Below, in pieces: positions 41,201 to 53,572 of a DNA stretch of 64,000 nucleotides. The stretch comes from Zonotrichia leucophrys gambelii (lineage: Eukaryota > Chordata > Aves > Passeriformes > Passerellidae), in NCBI RefSeq assembly GCF_028769735.1, contig NC_088172.1, forward strand, positions 59,613,075 through 59,677,074. The letters run 5' to 3'. Below the pieces are notes generated by a model. It ran no database searches. It saw only the letters and a program-made list of their open reading frames with translations, and was not told the origin of the DNA. Within the stretch, counting starts at the first letter, position 1; each line of letters begins with the position of its first letter. Both the position numbers and the translations under genes were made by a program.

Positions 41201-42831
41201 AACACCTGGCTACCAAGCTCATGGCCCAGTCAAGGCCAAACAAATTTGCTCTGTTGTGTCTTTCCCACTCCTAGTGAGCTGCCTTGAGCAGGGAACCTCT
41301 TGGCTTTGTCTGGGATTTCTCCCTTCACCCACAAGATGGCATAATTTGCTAGTCTCCGGTTTCTCTGGATGTGCTTGGCCACTTTTCGCTCCAGCCAGAG
41401 GGGATTTGGTCTCATCTCATCTCACAGGATGGCCAACAGAAGGAGGAAGCCTTCTTTAGCCCTGACCCAGCCTGCAGGGATGGGCTTGGCCCTGCTGAGT
41501 GGACAGGGAAGTTAACAGAGAAAACAGATGGATAGCCAGTGCATCCTGGGCTCTTGGCTCTGTATTGCTTGGATAAACAGAGGCCAACTCACTGCTGCCT
41601 TGGGACATCCCATCCATCCACAGGGACATGCCAGGCTCCCCACCTGTAAGAGCACTTTGACAGCACCAGGGCTGTGCTCAGGAAATGTAGTTGGCCAGCA
41701 GGGGTTGATGCGACATTTCCCAGAAACAGACTGACTGAGGAGGAAATGAATCTATTCAATACAAGTCAACTATCAATGCCCTGATATTTACCTGAAACAG
41801 AAGCCAAATAGAAATCCAACAAAAAAAAATTTAACATTTTAACAAATTTTTTAACATTTTAACATATTTTAACAAATAAAAAAATTATTTTAACAAAAAA
41901 AAATTATTCCAACAGGCTGGAAATGTTCCCAGCTTGTATAATTTTTGTTGGTTTTCCATTTGGCTTCCATTTACTTTTGGAGTTTACTTGCAGGACAAAG
42001 CAGTAAAACTGTGATATTGCTAGAAACCACAGCCACCTGACTTTATTTCCCCTCTCCTTAGATTAGTTGAGTGGTCTGTCTATATGTTCATCAGATTTTG
42101 CCTGGAAACATCTCAGGTTTAGAAATCCTAGGTGCCCATTTGGAAAGGGTGTTAATTTACTGGTGAGCTCCAAGGGGGAGACACTGCCACAAACAGGGGG
42201 AGACACTGCCACAAACCTGCCTTAGAGCAGGTCAGAATGCAGAGCCGGCCAGTGTTTGCATGTGATGTGCATGCCCATGGGCATCCAGACAGCAGGTCCT
42301 TAAAAGCTGTGCATCAGCCAAAGAACAGGAACAAGCAATAGTTCATACATCAAATGCATCAATGCACCTCTTACCTGAAGGAAAAACACACTTCAAGCCA
42401 TCAGTTTTAAAAGTCCAAAGCTTCAGAGGAAGCGAGGTGCCTTTCAGGAAATGAGCTTACCTCATGGCAACATTGCTGCCATCGATCACAATGGGCCTCA
42501 GGGAGTCAGAAGAATCACTTTCATCTTCTCCAGGCCACTTCAGCCCTGGGGAGGTGCTGCACGACCCACGGGCTACCAGCTTCAGCTGGGAAGGCTGAGC
42601 CTGGTCCTCCAGAGCCTGAGGTTTGCTCCCCATCCGAATCAGCTCCTTCAGCACATCATCCTCCAGGGCCTCTTGGCCCAGGTTCTCCAGCACTTTGCAG
42701 ATGTCCTGCTTACCGTAGCCCAGCTTGCAGAAAAAATCCATCTTGCTCTGGTGCACTTCCACCCCGGCTGCAGAAACTTTTCTGGAGTGTGGTGGTGCTG
42801 CTTTGCTGGAAATTGAACCGGCCAGTGCCAT
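34194..42831 (-). CDS. ZC3H12D: ZC3H12D (Regnase-4 / MCPIP4), PIN-domain RNase with CCCH finger
   Basis: ZC3H12D is a cytoplasmic endoribonuclease of the Regnase family that degrades inflammatory mRNAs and restrains immune-cell activation. Exons in transcript order are 42831-42461, 37957-37818, 36841-36607, 35977-35871 and 35203-34194. They join in phase to 620 codons. A UBA-like motif lies near residues 31-67 ([13 protein letters not shown]). The PIN/NYN domain runs from about 113 ([20 protein letters not shown]) to 260, with catalytic Asp117, Asp201, Asp202 and Asp220 at the spacing seen in Regnase-1. The CCCH finger is C282-X5-C288-X5-C294-X3-H298. A GC-rich, low-complexity region follows, then a C-terminal helical motif ([19 protein letters not shown]) that stops abruptly inside a CR1. 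The start ATG has a good context (AAAATGG) and an in-frame TAA four codons upstream. Synteny between TAB2 and PPIL4 distinguishes it from ZC3H12A/B/C. Confidence 0.95.
34466..34501. repeat. 18-bp tandem duplication in ZC3H12D coding sequence, G-rich
   Basis: GGGCATGGGGATGGGGCT occurs twice in a row, encoding PHPHAQ twice on the minus strand. The plus strand has at least four G-runs and could form a G-quadruplex. Confidence 0.9.
35204..35870 (-). other. ZC3H12D: ZC3H12D intron 4
   Basis: A GT-AG intron on the minus strand (GTGGGTTT to TTTCAG). Nothing else was recognised. Confidence 0.88.
35871..35977 (-). CDS. ZC3H12D: ZC3H12D exon: end of PIN region and first Cys of the finger
   Basis: It encodes [19 protein letters not shown], a stretch strongly conserved in all Regnases, and ends QPCPY plus one base of Gly. 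The acceptor is TTTTCCAG. Confidence 0.95.
35978..36606 (-). other. ZC3H12D: ZC3H12D intron 3
   Basis: A GT-AG intron (GTAGGGGATG donor). No other feature was recognised. Confidence 0.88.
36607..36841 (-). CDS. ZC3H12D: ZC3H12D exon: PIN domain catalytic core
   Basis: It encodes [20 protein letters not shown], then [18 protein letters not shown] and [20 protein letters not shown]. It supplies Asp201, Asp202 and Asp220. Confidence 0.95.
36842..37817 (-). other. ZC3H12D: ZC3H12D intron 2
   Basis: A GT-AG intron of 976 bases (GTAGGTCACC donor, CCCCACCAG acceptor). The short ORFs here are not supported. Confidence 0.88.
37818..37957 (-). CDS. ZC3H12D: ZC3H12D exon: PIN domain, first part
   Basis: It encodes [40 protein letters not shown] and RQDSPIA, with the Ser codon split with the previous exon. 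Confidence 0.95.
38853..38911. repeat. AT-rich repeat (TTAATT/AATTTAA units)
   Basis: Degenerate TTAATTTAA-type units run for about 60 bases within the ZC3H12D intron. Confidence 0.85.
41818..41913. repeat. AT-rich tandem repeat (TTTTAACA units)
   Basis: Repeated TTTTAACA motifs alternate with A and T runs. Confidence 0.85.
42174..42216. repeat. 22-bp tandem duplication
   Basis: GGGGGAGACACTGCCACAAAC occurs twice, head to tail, with one extra A after the first copy. Confidence 0.92.
42461..42831 (-). CDS. ZC3H12D: ZC3H12D first coding exon: UBA-like region and start of PIN
   Basis: The first Met codon, at 42831-42829, lies in AAAATGG with TAA in frame at 42846-42844. A second Met, at residue 31 ([10 protein letters not shown]), aligns with the usual start region of the family. 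The exon ends VIDGSNVAM plus two bases of Ser. Confidence 0.93.
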
Positions 42832-42900
42832 TTTAGCAAGTATTTATGCTCCTTTAAGTCTGATGATCCTGTCTTCCCAGACGTGTCCCACAGGCATCAG
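42832..42900 (-). other. ZC3H12D: ZC3H12D 5' UTR part of the first coding exon (candidate)
   Basis: A plausible acceptor with a pyrimidine tract (AATCTTTCCCTCCCTGAAG) ends at 42901, so a non-coding 5' exon probably lies at higher coordinates. That exon and the promoter were not identified. Confidence 0.45.
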
Positions 42901-45900
42901 CTTCAGGGAGGGAAAGATTAGCAACAACAAAACACAAGCATTAAGGAAGAACACGCAATCATCTCAATCCTTTGCCTAGAGCACAGCAGAGACCAGCAGA
43001 TTAGCTGTGTTCTCTCTGAGGAGACTGCCCAGCCTTCTCTCAGCGTTAAAGCAGTTTCTGCTCCGCTCTTAACTATAAAAGCAGCAGAGTGTCCCATGCG
43101 ATGTTCGTCACCCTCCCAGCATTGTGTCAGACAGGTGTCACTTGACTGGCGAGCGGTGCCAGGCTGCTGTGCGCAGACAGGCTGCATGCGTGAGTTGGTT
43201 CTTCAGACTTATCTCACAGGAAATGACACAAAGGGGATTTTCAATCTGCTCTGTGGTTTCTCAGCCCCAGAGAAATATCTGTCAAGTTTTACTGGATGGG
43301 CTCAGATGCCATAGCAACTTAACAAGCATAGCAAATTTTATCCAGTGATTTAAGGAAACATGCTGTTTGCAAAGTACCTGGAAACAGATTTTTTTTAATA
43401 GTTTCCTCTTTTCTACTATGTGTCTGTGTGTATACAGACATAAATTCTGAAATTCTGTCACTCATTAGTTCTAATGATGCCTGACTACTCTTTTCCTGTT
43501 ATTTGCTATTTTGGTGAGGGCTTTTATTTTCAGAGAAGCTGATTGTTTTTTTGAAAGCTGTCAGGACAGTGCCTTGAAGCAGGTGATCCAGAAAGAGGTT
43601 TCAATTTCACTTACATTTATCGTCAAAGTAATTCAGAAATAAGTGTGCAAAAGTAGCAAAAAGCAACTTCATATTCTCCAGAACTGCACCGCGTAAATTT
43701 GTGGTCTACCCTGTGAATGAAGGTGATGGGCAGCACAGTCAGGGGTACCCTGAGCAGCCCAAGCCCAACAAGGAGAGCATACACAGTGTCCACTCATCTG
43801 TCAAGCCAAACACCTTCAGTCTCTGTTGGCTTGCTTGCACTGAAGCATCTCTTGTCACATCATTGAAATTATTTGTGCTACCTGGTTAAAAGCTGTGGCT
43901 GGTTCTTCTACCCACACAAGGGATATGAGGGTGGCCCCCTTCCCTTTGCTGGCTGCAGTCAGATGCAGATTTAACTGACCAAACAACACCTCTGTGCTGA
44001 GCCCAGAGCCAGAATCACATCCCACCCTTCAGCTCCCCTCCCCAGCCTGCCATTCCCTGCCCAGCAGTGCCCACCCCAGGAGCCAGAGGCTGGCACCATG
44101 TGGAAGAAGGCATGGAGGTACTGGAACAAGCAGTGGGAGAGGATTCAGAGTGAAGCTCCTCCCCAAGGCATAAGAGCCTTCTCAGGCTGTGGGGAAGAAA
44201 TCCACACTGGGTTCAGTTAATTTAAAACTGATTAGTTCAGCAGGAAAACATGGTAATTAGTTATAACTTCACCTGGTGAAACTTTGATTTTTACTTTTCT
44301 ATGTAGCTTTATAAATTTCAGGTACTCTCTGGAAGAAATCTGGCACTCGGTTAAAAAGGACAAACAGCATCAATAAAATAAAACATACTTTAAATATGTC
44401 ATAACTGTAAGGGGAAAACAGTTACCATGTGTATTTTTCCATCTAAACTAAAACATTGCTTACTTTAGTCAGTGACTGTTTTCCTCACAATGAACTCTGT
44501 AACATTTTTCACATCTAATCCTTGATTTTAATTCATGGACTACAGATGAAAATTAAAATGCTTTTTCATTATTGAAATGTTTTCTCATCTTTGGAACAGC
44601 TACTGTCCGAGCTGAAATACACTGATGTAACAAAATAAAACAGAAGCAGTCACATCTGGGCTAGCACCACAGTAAAACCTGCTTCCAGGTATGCAATTAG
44701 TGGCTCCAAACAAAGTTTGGAGTGTGTTACTTAAAGTGTGCTACTTCATTTTTTTAAATGCCTAGACTTTTAAAACGATATTATTGATAATTAAAACTTT
44801 TCTTACTGTATCTTCAGGTTGAAAAGATTTACCACGTATTTTAATTGCCATTACTATTATTTTCAAACCTGTACTTCTGTCTACTCTGATGCTTTTTCTT
44901 TTTTTTTTCTTTTTTTTTCTCCCCCTTATCTTTTACTATCAGAACAATTTCCCATGATAGCACCACATTGTGTTGCATGGGTGTTTGCCCTGGATTTCAC
45001 CTGAAATTAGGTTGGATTCAATCCTTTAGAATTTTACCAGCTGCAGAGGGGGCAGGGGCCACGTCCACCCTGCAGCCTCCAGCACACACGAGCAGGTACT
45101 GGATGGAAGTTGTTCACCACAACACTTTCCCGGCTCCATCCCAGGCAGCAGCAAGCCCGTGGTCCATGTCTGCACACTCTGCTTCTTTTTGCAAGGCTTG
45201 GTCCCTCTGTGCCAGCAGTGAATCCCCTTGGCCTGGGGAGCTTGGGAAGCGCTGAGCTCCGGATGCTGCCTGGCCTTGACGAGCTGCAGCATCAGCCATC
45301 ATCAGCAGCGTGGCAATTCTGCAGAGTTAACCACTGGATTTGTGCTGCAGTGTGGCCAAACATCATAAATGGGTGATACAGGCACTGCAGGGTTTTCACC
45401 ACAGAGAGAATAATTTGGAAAAACAGATGGAAGCCTTGGTCACAGAAAACACTGAGGTCACCCTTCTCAAGGGGGAATTAAAGGGCAATAAAATCCCTGG
45501 CTTATACATTAGTAAACAGTCAGGAGTGTGCCCAACTCCAGCATGTCAGCTGGCTGCTTATAACCAGCATAACAACATGACAAAAAGAGAAATTGTTTAT
45601 CACAGAGTCCAGCTTTTGCTATCACAAACAGGTTGTGAAATTCCGTTTATAAACTTTATGACCTTCATCTGCAAACTGCCTAGATTTCCTCCTGCCACTT
45701 TTCTCCCTTCATCTCAGCTGATCCCACTGGAATCTGTTTTTGTTTTCACTCCACTGAAAGCCAAAGTCTTCTCATTTCATAGAATAATTTATCCACAGAT
45801 AATGGTGTGCCCATCCTATGTTCTAGCTTAAAAAGCACTCTGTGTTGTTGTGACTCCTCTTACAGATAGACACACACAGAGAAGAAATGGCTTCAGTCAG

Positions 45901-48030
45901 ATTTCCAAAATTCTATTTCAGTCTTAACATTTTAGAAGGTTAATATTTCAATGAGTACTTTTGACCAAAAAAATATCAAAAAACCTCCTATGTTTTTCTG
46001 CCTTTGGTATATTTTGACAGATTTTTAAGATTAGAAAATTATAATTGAGAACAGTTTTCCAAAGAAGTGGTGGTAACTACTACATCTTGAATGACTTTAA
46101 AGAATGATCTTTCCTTCCACCAGGTGTTCGCTCCTCTTCTGACCAGAGCAGCACCTGAAGCAGCCTCAGGGCACAGAAGCACAACCAAGGACCAGTTTGA
46201 CTCACAGGGCTCCTCAAAGCCCCTCAAAAGCCAGTTCTGCCCAAGCAGAGGCAGAGGGGATCAGCCTCAGACACACCTGGCACTGGTCAAGGCAGAACAG
46301 GATAAGGTGTCACATCTCTAAAGTCCATGTGCATGGCAAGCAGCACAGGGAGCACAGCTACAGCTTCCTGCCACCACAGTGCTGCCCCTCACACCCTCGG
46401 GCTGGACCACTTCACCCTCTGCCTCCTTCACCCCTGAGGATGACTCTGCAAACCACCTAAGACTGACTGCCCATTTGAGCCCTGCCATGTGCTGGGGCTG
46501 CTCTGCCTTCAGAAGAGTTTTTATTTTCACAAATGAAAGGTGCACATAACTCTTCACAAACTCTTCACAGCAACACCAGACATTTGTTGTCTTGATGACT
46601 AAGAAAAGATTTGCCTTTTTCTTCCCCACCTTCCCCTGCTCCAGCTGTGCCCACAGGTAGCCCCTCTTGCTCTGCACCTTACCTGGCAGCTGCTCTTTCT
46701 GTGGCCCACAAGTGCTGTCCCACCATCCTCCAGCCAGAAGCTGGACTAAGAGCAGTACCAGGCTCACAAGGAAGTCACCAGCTTGTATTTAGAGAGGTAA
46801 GGCTGATGCAACTGAGGCAAATAAGTGCAGTGGGCAGAACTCATTTTATAGGAAGGTTTTACTTCCTCATTTGGCGGGCCATGCTCTCATATTAACCATA
46901 GTTTGATAAACTTTCACTTCATTTTTCAAAAGGAAAAAAAAATAAAAGAGGTTCCCAACACATCTCTGTTCTGAGTCACAGGCAAAAATTAGTCAGACTC
47001 ACTCCAGCAGGGATGCAGAGCACTGGGCAGTGAGAACATTGTATATGAATTCCGGGTCAAGTGAAAAATTTTCCACCAGAGTTGCTGTACCAAGTTAGCA
47101 CAGCCTCCTTTCCATGCATCTGGCAAATTCCTGACCTCCGGGGAAATGTGGAAAGAAATACTTTAAAAAACCCAACATTTTGCTTAGCACCTGATACTTC
47201 AAAGCCTCATTCAAACATTTCCATGCCTGAAGGAACCTGCTCTGGGACAATTCAATGAAATATCAAAATCCAAACAACCCCCTTTAGCCTGCTGGTGCCT
47301 CAACTGAAAGTCTGCTTCAGAGCTGCTCAGCCTGTCAGCAAAGTCTGACAGGCACTTCTTCATGGAAACCTGAGATTTTCCTCTGCTTTTTCCTTACCTC
47401 ACTGCAAAGAAATACACCCAAAATTCAATTTTAGGCATCAAGAAGGGTTGGACACTCTAAGAGGGGTCAACCTCTGGGACCTTTTTGGATGCTTCAGACA
47501 GCTCTTGCATGTGCAGTGCCCTCTGCCCTGAGGGATGGCTGAGGTGCTGTGGAAGGAGAGAACCTCTGCCACTGTCAGGAGGCAACACAGCAGAGCAGGG
47601 TTGACCTTTCCCAGTCAGAAATCCTCCACCTGCACACTTTGTGTGAGTAAGCAGGGTGGCCAAAGCCTTTGTAGTGGTATCCTGTTTAACCCAAAGAGAG
47701 TTTGCTGGTTGCTGCAAGCTTCACCCTCACTTTTTCCAAGTGATGGATACACTTTACATCACACCCAGACTCCTGGAAACTCTTTGGGAGCCAGGATGCC
47801 CTGCTGCTGTGTAAAGCAGTGCCCAGGCAGTCACAGGAGAAAGGGACAGGACACGGCCTCCTCCACCCTACTTCTGGCGCAACTCTTCCTCTGATCCACC
47901 AAGCTGGGCAGGTTAAGGCTACAGAAACAGGGAAGTGTTCCTAGAGCCACAGCTAAAGACACATGTTAGCTCCCTGCTGCCCAGAACAGCTGTGAGAGCA
48001 GAACAACCTTTGACTCTCACTCCTTGGACT

Positions 48031-48093
48031 CAGAATCACAGAATGAACTAGGCTGGAAAAGACCTTTGAGATCATCAAGTCCAACCTAAACTC
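48031..48093 (-). mobile_element. Short CR1 LINE fragment
   Basis: CAGAATCACAGAATGAACTA is followed by GACCTTTGAGATCATCAAGT, the 3'-terminal CR1 landmark in antisense orientation. Confidence 0.75.
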
Positions 48094-50672
48094 CAAACAT
48101 CCCTGGAGAGGAGGGATCTTCTCTGCTCCATTTAAGCTTCCACAATTCCCCATGCCTCTTCACACGACCACCACGTAGCAGTGCCACTGGAAAGAAAATT
48201 ATGCATTATTTATAACCCAGGCAGGCAGCAGTTTGGTTTAATCCCTACTTCTCAGTAAAATGAGGGTTTTACTACCCAAATAGGAACAAACCAGAGATTA
48301 TAAAAAGAAAAGAGAAGCCAATTAGATAAAAGAAATCTCATTTCTATTGAAATGACCATGCCCATCTACTGTAAAAAACCATGAGCAAAAAAGACTTCAA
48401 CATCATTCAAATTGTAGGCAGCCAGGAAGACCCTCAGCCAATTCCTGAAACCTGTTTACCCAGGTGATCACCAGCTACCAGAGAGAAGACCATGAGAAAT
48501 AACTCAACTTTTCAGATGGCCTCATACCCTTTCACCCACCAGCACAGACACACATTTGAGCACCAAAGGCTGTGGTTTTATAGACATTTCCTTTCTCTGC
48601 TGTGTTCCCTTGTGCTGACAAGCATGCTGAGTTTTCCCAGCACGGATTTATTGCGGCTCAAGGCTATTGTTATGTTCAAGAGGGAAAGAGCTGGAGAAGG
48701 AGAAGTTTTTGGAAGGGATCTCCCCACTAATGGATGTTTCAGTGCTGAGGACTGAGGATTTACTCGTTTGTGGAACAACTAGACCTTCACCAGACACAAT
48801 CACGGCCAGTCTCAAAGTGGGGCAGCCTTGTTGCAGCAGCTCCTGGAGGCTACGGAGTTGACCAAGCACGACTTTGAGGAAGGCTCCCTGTGCAAAACCA
48901 CTTTCCTGGTGGTGTTAAGACTCCTGCATGGAAAAACCACTCTCTTGAAACTGGTTCTGGGAACACCTCAGGTGTTTTGGTCTACACACCTCAGTGTGGT
49001 ATTTGCTTTGCTAAAGGAAACAGTCACTATTGCATCAGCACAAGAGAAATACATTATCACCCTCTTCCTCATCTGAAAAGTTTACCTGCTGTGTACCAAA
49101 CAAGCACGTGGCCACAGTAACACAGTGAAAATTCTTTAGCCCCTAACCAGCAGAACACAACACAGTCAGAATAAAGCAAGTGCTAAATCAAATGTAGGTC
49201 TATTGCCAGGAATATTTTTAATAATTTTTTTGTGGAACTAATATATTCTCCATCCTGCTTCAAGTGAGAGTATTTCCCTACTCCCTTCAGGAAGGCTCAG
49301 GTCAGACCCTCAAGCGAAGCTCTCTCAACAGTATAAGCTATGCTCCTGATTTTAATTACAGTTTTTTACTACTAGGTGAAATCTGGATGTTTTCTGACAG
49401 TGAATTTCTTTCCCTGCTGGAGACACTGAAAATTTTGACTTGGAGATAGGTGCTCACCCAAAAGCTACATCACTCACTTAGCAGGTCCTACTAGAGTACC
49501 AGCTCAGTTCCTGACAGGCAATCCTGTACTCACACTGGCAGAAAGCCACTATCTTTACAAGAGGTATTTCTACATGCTTGCCAAAATGACCACCTTTCCT
49601 ACTTCCCCAAAAATATGCCAGTGTAGCAAGCACTGCATCTGACCATAGAACAGAGAGAACAAAAAACAGGAAAACCAATTCCAATAATGCAAACAATGGT
49701 AACTGTTTGGAAAATTGCAATCCCATCCATAATGTCTGATGTAGCAGGATCCCTACTTGGCTGGCCTAAAATATCTATTTTTCCTCTTTTTATATAACAA
49801 GATACTGCTATGACTCAAGTTGTTTTCCACTGGGGGCTTAAAATAAAAAAGTACCTTTTACAGAGTCAGAAAGTCCCAAAGAAGTTTCAAGTTCAAAACT
49901 TTACTGCCGTTCAGGTTAAGATTTCAGAAGGCTCTTGGAACTGCCTTTCAGCTTCAATGATTTATTGTAAGACCTACACCAACACACAGTTTGCTGGTGC
50001 CTTTTGACACAGCTGCCACATTTAATCAAGGTGATAGTGGCTTGCTCACTGAGAAAAAGCACATTCCATCAGTGGCCAGACCAAGCATTTTACACAAAAA
50101 TACCACTCTGAAGCAGATATTTACATAAATCTGACAGTAATTTAACATTTTTCAAATTGCTTGCACCTCCTCTGTGTGCAACAGGTGACTGACAGAAAAG
50201 GAGAGACATTACCCATGCTCCAGGAAGATCACAAGCAAAACCTGTAATCCTGTTGCAAACAGCATACACGTTTTACATGAAAAAAATCAGGCTACAGCAG
50301 GATGAGGTGGACAAAGACAACAGCAGCAACAGAATCAGAAATTGTTCTAAACTTTTTGGAAATTTTAAAATGTATGTCCAAAAAACTAATAGATGAGGGA
50401 AGTAGGGGAGAATTTGGTTTGGTTTGCTCGTGTGGTTGTTAGGGTTGGGTGTGGTTTTGACAAGTGGAAGGAAGCAGGCAGAGCTTTATGTGCAGAGAGT
50501 ACAGGGGTACCAGGACCAGATTTGGGTAACTCCCATCCTGCAATGTCAACCACTGGGATACAACATTTGTGCTACTTCCACTGACTTGTGTGATGTCCAT
50601 GAGATCTCTGTTGCAACCTTCCCTCCTCCCACTTGCCTTTAGTTCTCTGCCACCAGTTCCTATTCATGACAT

Positions 50673-51046
50673 GGTTTTGGCCAAGTCCACTCCAAGTCTT
50701 GGTCTCAAACTCAAGGGATCTACCAAGAACTAAGAAACTACAACATGTGACAGCAAAATAGTCACAAATTTACTCAAATCCGCAGAACAAAACAGTTTAA
50801 CCTATATCACATTTTTAAGCTGTTGTAGGTAAAGGAATCCAATAGAAAACTCTGAGGAACTGGTTGTTAAGCCTTTAACCAGTGAACAAAGAGCTCTAAA
50901 GCATGAGGTGTTCCCCTTCAAACAAACATCAGCTAAGGCAAAGTGAAGAAGTTGATGCTTCTGCTACACTTTCAATGCTATTTTCAACATTACAGAAGAA
51001 GGTGGGTTTTTGGTTCTGTTTCTCAACTACCACAAGCACCGAAGGT
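50673..51046 (+). repeat. Unidentified repeat, copy A of a direct pair
   Basis: About 374 bp aligns at roughly 80% by eye to 52526-52898. Shared blocks include TTTTTAAGCTGTT, GTAAAGGAATCCAA and TGATGCTTCTGCTACA. Sequence outside the block does not match. No coding capacity was recognised. Confidence 0.85.
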
Positions 51047-51410
51047 CAATAGTGAAACTGAGGTTGGAGAAAGCATTGATGAAAATCAAATGACAGGGAA
51101 GTGTGACTTCTCATTAGATTAAAACAAGTCAACTCTTCAGCTCCCAGATAATAAAGTCCTGTCCACTCCAACACCTCTGGCTGGACAGGCACAGCAGGAA
51201 ATGTTTTTTGTGCTGTTCCCAGAAGAACCCCATGTACACAACCATAGTTTCCAACAAAGGAGGAATAAATCCCATCTAACCCAAGTGCTTTGCTGTCCAT
51301 GTGCCAGGTGAACTGAGACCCCTCCAGTGTCAGCAGACTACCCTAGAAATGCAGCCCTATTAAGTACTTGCTCCCAAATTGGGAGCTTCTATACTGTCAT
51401 TTAATCACCT

Positions 51411-51468
51411 ATTTTTAAAAATATATAATATTTTAAAATATATAATAATTTTAATATAATATTTAGTA
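51411..51468. repeat. AT-rich simple repeat (ATATAATATTTTAAAA)
   Basis: This is a nearly pure A/T stretch of TATAATA-like units. Confidence 0.88.
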
Positions 51469-52525
51469 TCACCTTATTTTTTGAACAACCACCTTTGAAA
51501 GCTTCCTCCTAAAAAATATAAACAGGTGAATTTACTAATCTGAAAATACTGTGCATTTTTAACAGCATCAAGGCATATTGAAAATCAGAAGTTTGAAACC
51601 TTGTGGATGAACTGATTTTTTAGTTCTGAAGACTTTTTGGCCAACAATGAAAATGAACTATTTACTTCCATATAATACTCATTTAAACTTTCAGTTCTTA
51701 AGCATTTACCTGCTGCAAAGAAAAGCCATTTCTGCTGCAGAAAAGTGAGCACATTCACCTGAAATAGGGTGTTTGTTTCTAAACATTGCTAAGTTCTGTA
51801 TGTCCCACAGGTGGTTGAGGGCTAGCTGAAACCTAGAATGGCTGCTGAAACTCTTTGTGATGTTAAGCCACAACTCTCAAACAAGAGGACCTGTGACGTT
51901 CAGCAAGGATCCAGCATTCCCTCCAGCTGGAAGCTTTAGCTTGTTCCTAGAACTGCCATTTCCTAAAGAAAGCAAGAACAAAATTTCCTCACTAATTCCA
52001 CATCCCTGTCAAATCTGGCCAGTGCTTCTCCCAGGTTAAAAATGTTGTGTGGAGAAGGACAGCAGGACTGACAGCACGGTATGACAGCACAACAACGGTA
52101 TGACACCACAATCAATCCTTGTTTCTTTAACAGAGCAGGCCAAGAGCAGGAGGAGCTTGAGACAACCTACTGCCTCCACAGCACTACTCCACAGGCACCA
52201 TCACCTGTCCTGGTACAGTTCCTTGGAGTCTTGTTATGCCCAGACAGAAGGCAGAAATTGTCTTGACAGGAACAGTGAGCAGTCCTCAGCCCCAGATTCC
52301 CCAGGACACTTGCAGGGACAGGCTTCCCTTTTACCTCTCCTCTGGGACAGAGGGCTCTCACTCAGACTCTGCAAGGACGGCGCCGGCCTCTGGAGGGTCT
52401 CAGGCAGTTACAAATGTCGTGCCAGGAGACAGCTGTGGAAGCCCTGGATTTCTAGTTTTATGCTTTGAAGGACACAAAAGTAAGAGATTCATCAAAAGGC
52501 AGCTTCTTAGCCAAGTACACTTTCT

Positions 52526-52898
52526 GTATTTGGTCAAGCCCACTTTAAGTCTTGGACTCAAGCTCAAGACTACAAAGAACTAAAGGAACTATACTGTGTG
52601 ACATCAAAATAGGTCTCAAACTTACTCAAATCCATAGAATAAAACAATTGAGTCTACATACATTTTTAAGCTGTTTCAAGTAAAGGAATCCAACAGAAAT
52701 CTCTGAGGAGCTGGTTTCTAAGCCTTCAACTAAGGAACAAAGAGCCTCAAAGCACGAGGCATTCCCCATCAAACAGGCCTCAGCTACGTAAAAGTGAAGA
52801 AGCTGATGCTTCTGCTACAGCATTTTCTATGTTATTTTCAACATTACAGGAAGGTGGGGTTTTTTTGTTCTGTTTTCTAATTACCACAAGCACCAAGG
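52526..52898 (+). repeat. Unidentified repeat, copy B of a direct pair
   Basis: This is the second copy, in the same orientation, 1,853 bases after copy A. The boundaries agree at both ends to within a few bases, which suggests an interspersed element or a transposed duplication rather than a larger tandem unit. Confidence 0.85.
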
Positions 52899-53318
52899 AT
52901 GTTGGACTCCAGCTTTGTTTTTACCAAAGCAAAGATAGGGCAGATGCTGTTGGAAAGCACATTCCTGCATTAAATACCCTCAGTATCCCTGCTCAGCTTA
53001 GGTCTGGAGATTACAGCCATCCCCTCTGGCCTGCCTAGTCAGAATTTTCTGCCACGGGATAGTTTCAGCTGATTATGTTCCTTAACTATCAGCCTTCCCA
53101 GAGAATCAGTAGGAAGTTATCTTTCTTCACAGTCCATTGAAATACCCTATCCAGGCACAGGCACTCCAGGGCAGAACAATTTGCAGTGATTCATCTTGAA
53201 TTTTAGAATTAGCAGATCATGTTCCAATGACAGGTATCAACCTGCAAAATCTTCCTGCATATTGCAGTCAGACACTACAGTAAATAGTACAGAAAAAACA
53301 CAAAAGAAAAAAGTTAAA

Positions 53319-53324
53319 TTTATT
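53319..53324 (-). promoter_or_regulatory. PPIL4: Candidate PPIL4 polyadenylation signal
   Basis: AATAAA on the minus strand lies 33 bases after the PPIL4 stop. This would give a very short 3' UTR, ending near 53,300. Confidence 0.6.
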
Positions 53325-53356
53325 ATTTTAGTCCCCCTCTGTATTTTCCTTGTCCT

Positions 53357-53572
53357 TCATCTGTACTTGGACCTCTCTTTGTCTTTTGATTTCTTAGGAC
53401 TTCTGCTTCTGTCTGCTTTTTTATCCCAGTCTCTCGCTCGGCTGTCTTCTCTGTATTTGTCTTTGTGCCTGCTGTAATCTCTGTCCTGAGAGCGGCTGCG
53501 GCTCCGGTGCCTGTCCCTCTTCTCACCCTTGGTCCTCTCCCTGCAGCGCTCTTCGTGCTTCCTCTCAGAGTC
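53357..53572 (-). CDS. PPIL4: PPIL4 terminal exon, RS/KR-rich tail
   Basis: The acceptor is TTGGCAG before GACTCTGAG. It encodes 71 residues rich in Arg, Ser, Lys and Asp, then TGA at 53359-53357. The frame upstream of the acceptor is intronic. Confidence 0.93.
   Translation of the reverse strand, partial: DSERKHEERCRERTKGEKRDRHRSRSRSQDRDYSRHKDKYREDSRARDWDKKADRSRSPKKSKDKERSKYR

Larger units (their letters stand above)
37958..42460 (-). other. ZC3H12D: ZC3H12D intron 1 of the coding region
   Basis: A 4.5-kb GT-AG intron (GTAAGCTC donor, CTTTACAG acceptor). It holds the AT-rich repeats at 38,853-38,911 and 41,818-41,913 and a 22-bp tandem pair at 42,174-42,216. No internal exon was recognised. 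Confidence 0.85.
42901..53300. other. Intergenic DNA between ZC3H12D and PPIL4
   Basis: This stretch holds the unidentified ZC3H12D promoter or 5' exon, one small CR1 piece, two copies of a 374-bp repeat and AT-rich tracts. A T-rich tract lies at 44,886-44,935 and a small palindrome, CTCCCAAATTGGGAG, at 51,371-51,385. No protein gene is supported. The longest ORF (163 codons at 45,340) has no family features. Confidence 0.7.

Noticed and set aside
45340..45831. 163-codon plus-strand ORF between ZC3H12D and PPIL4
   Set aside because: No recognisable family, no supporting exon structure, and surrounded by stops and repeats.
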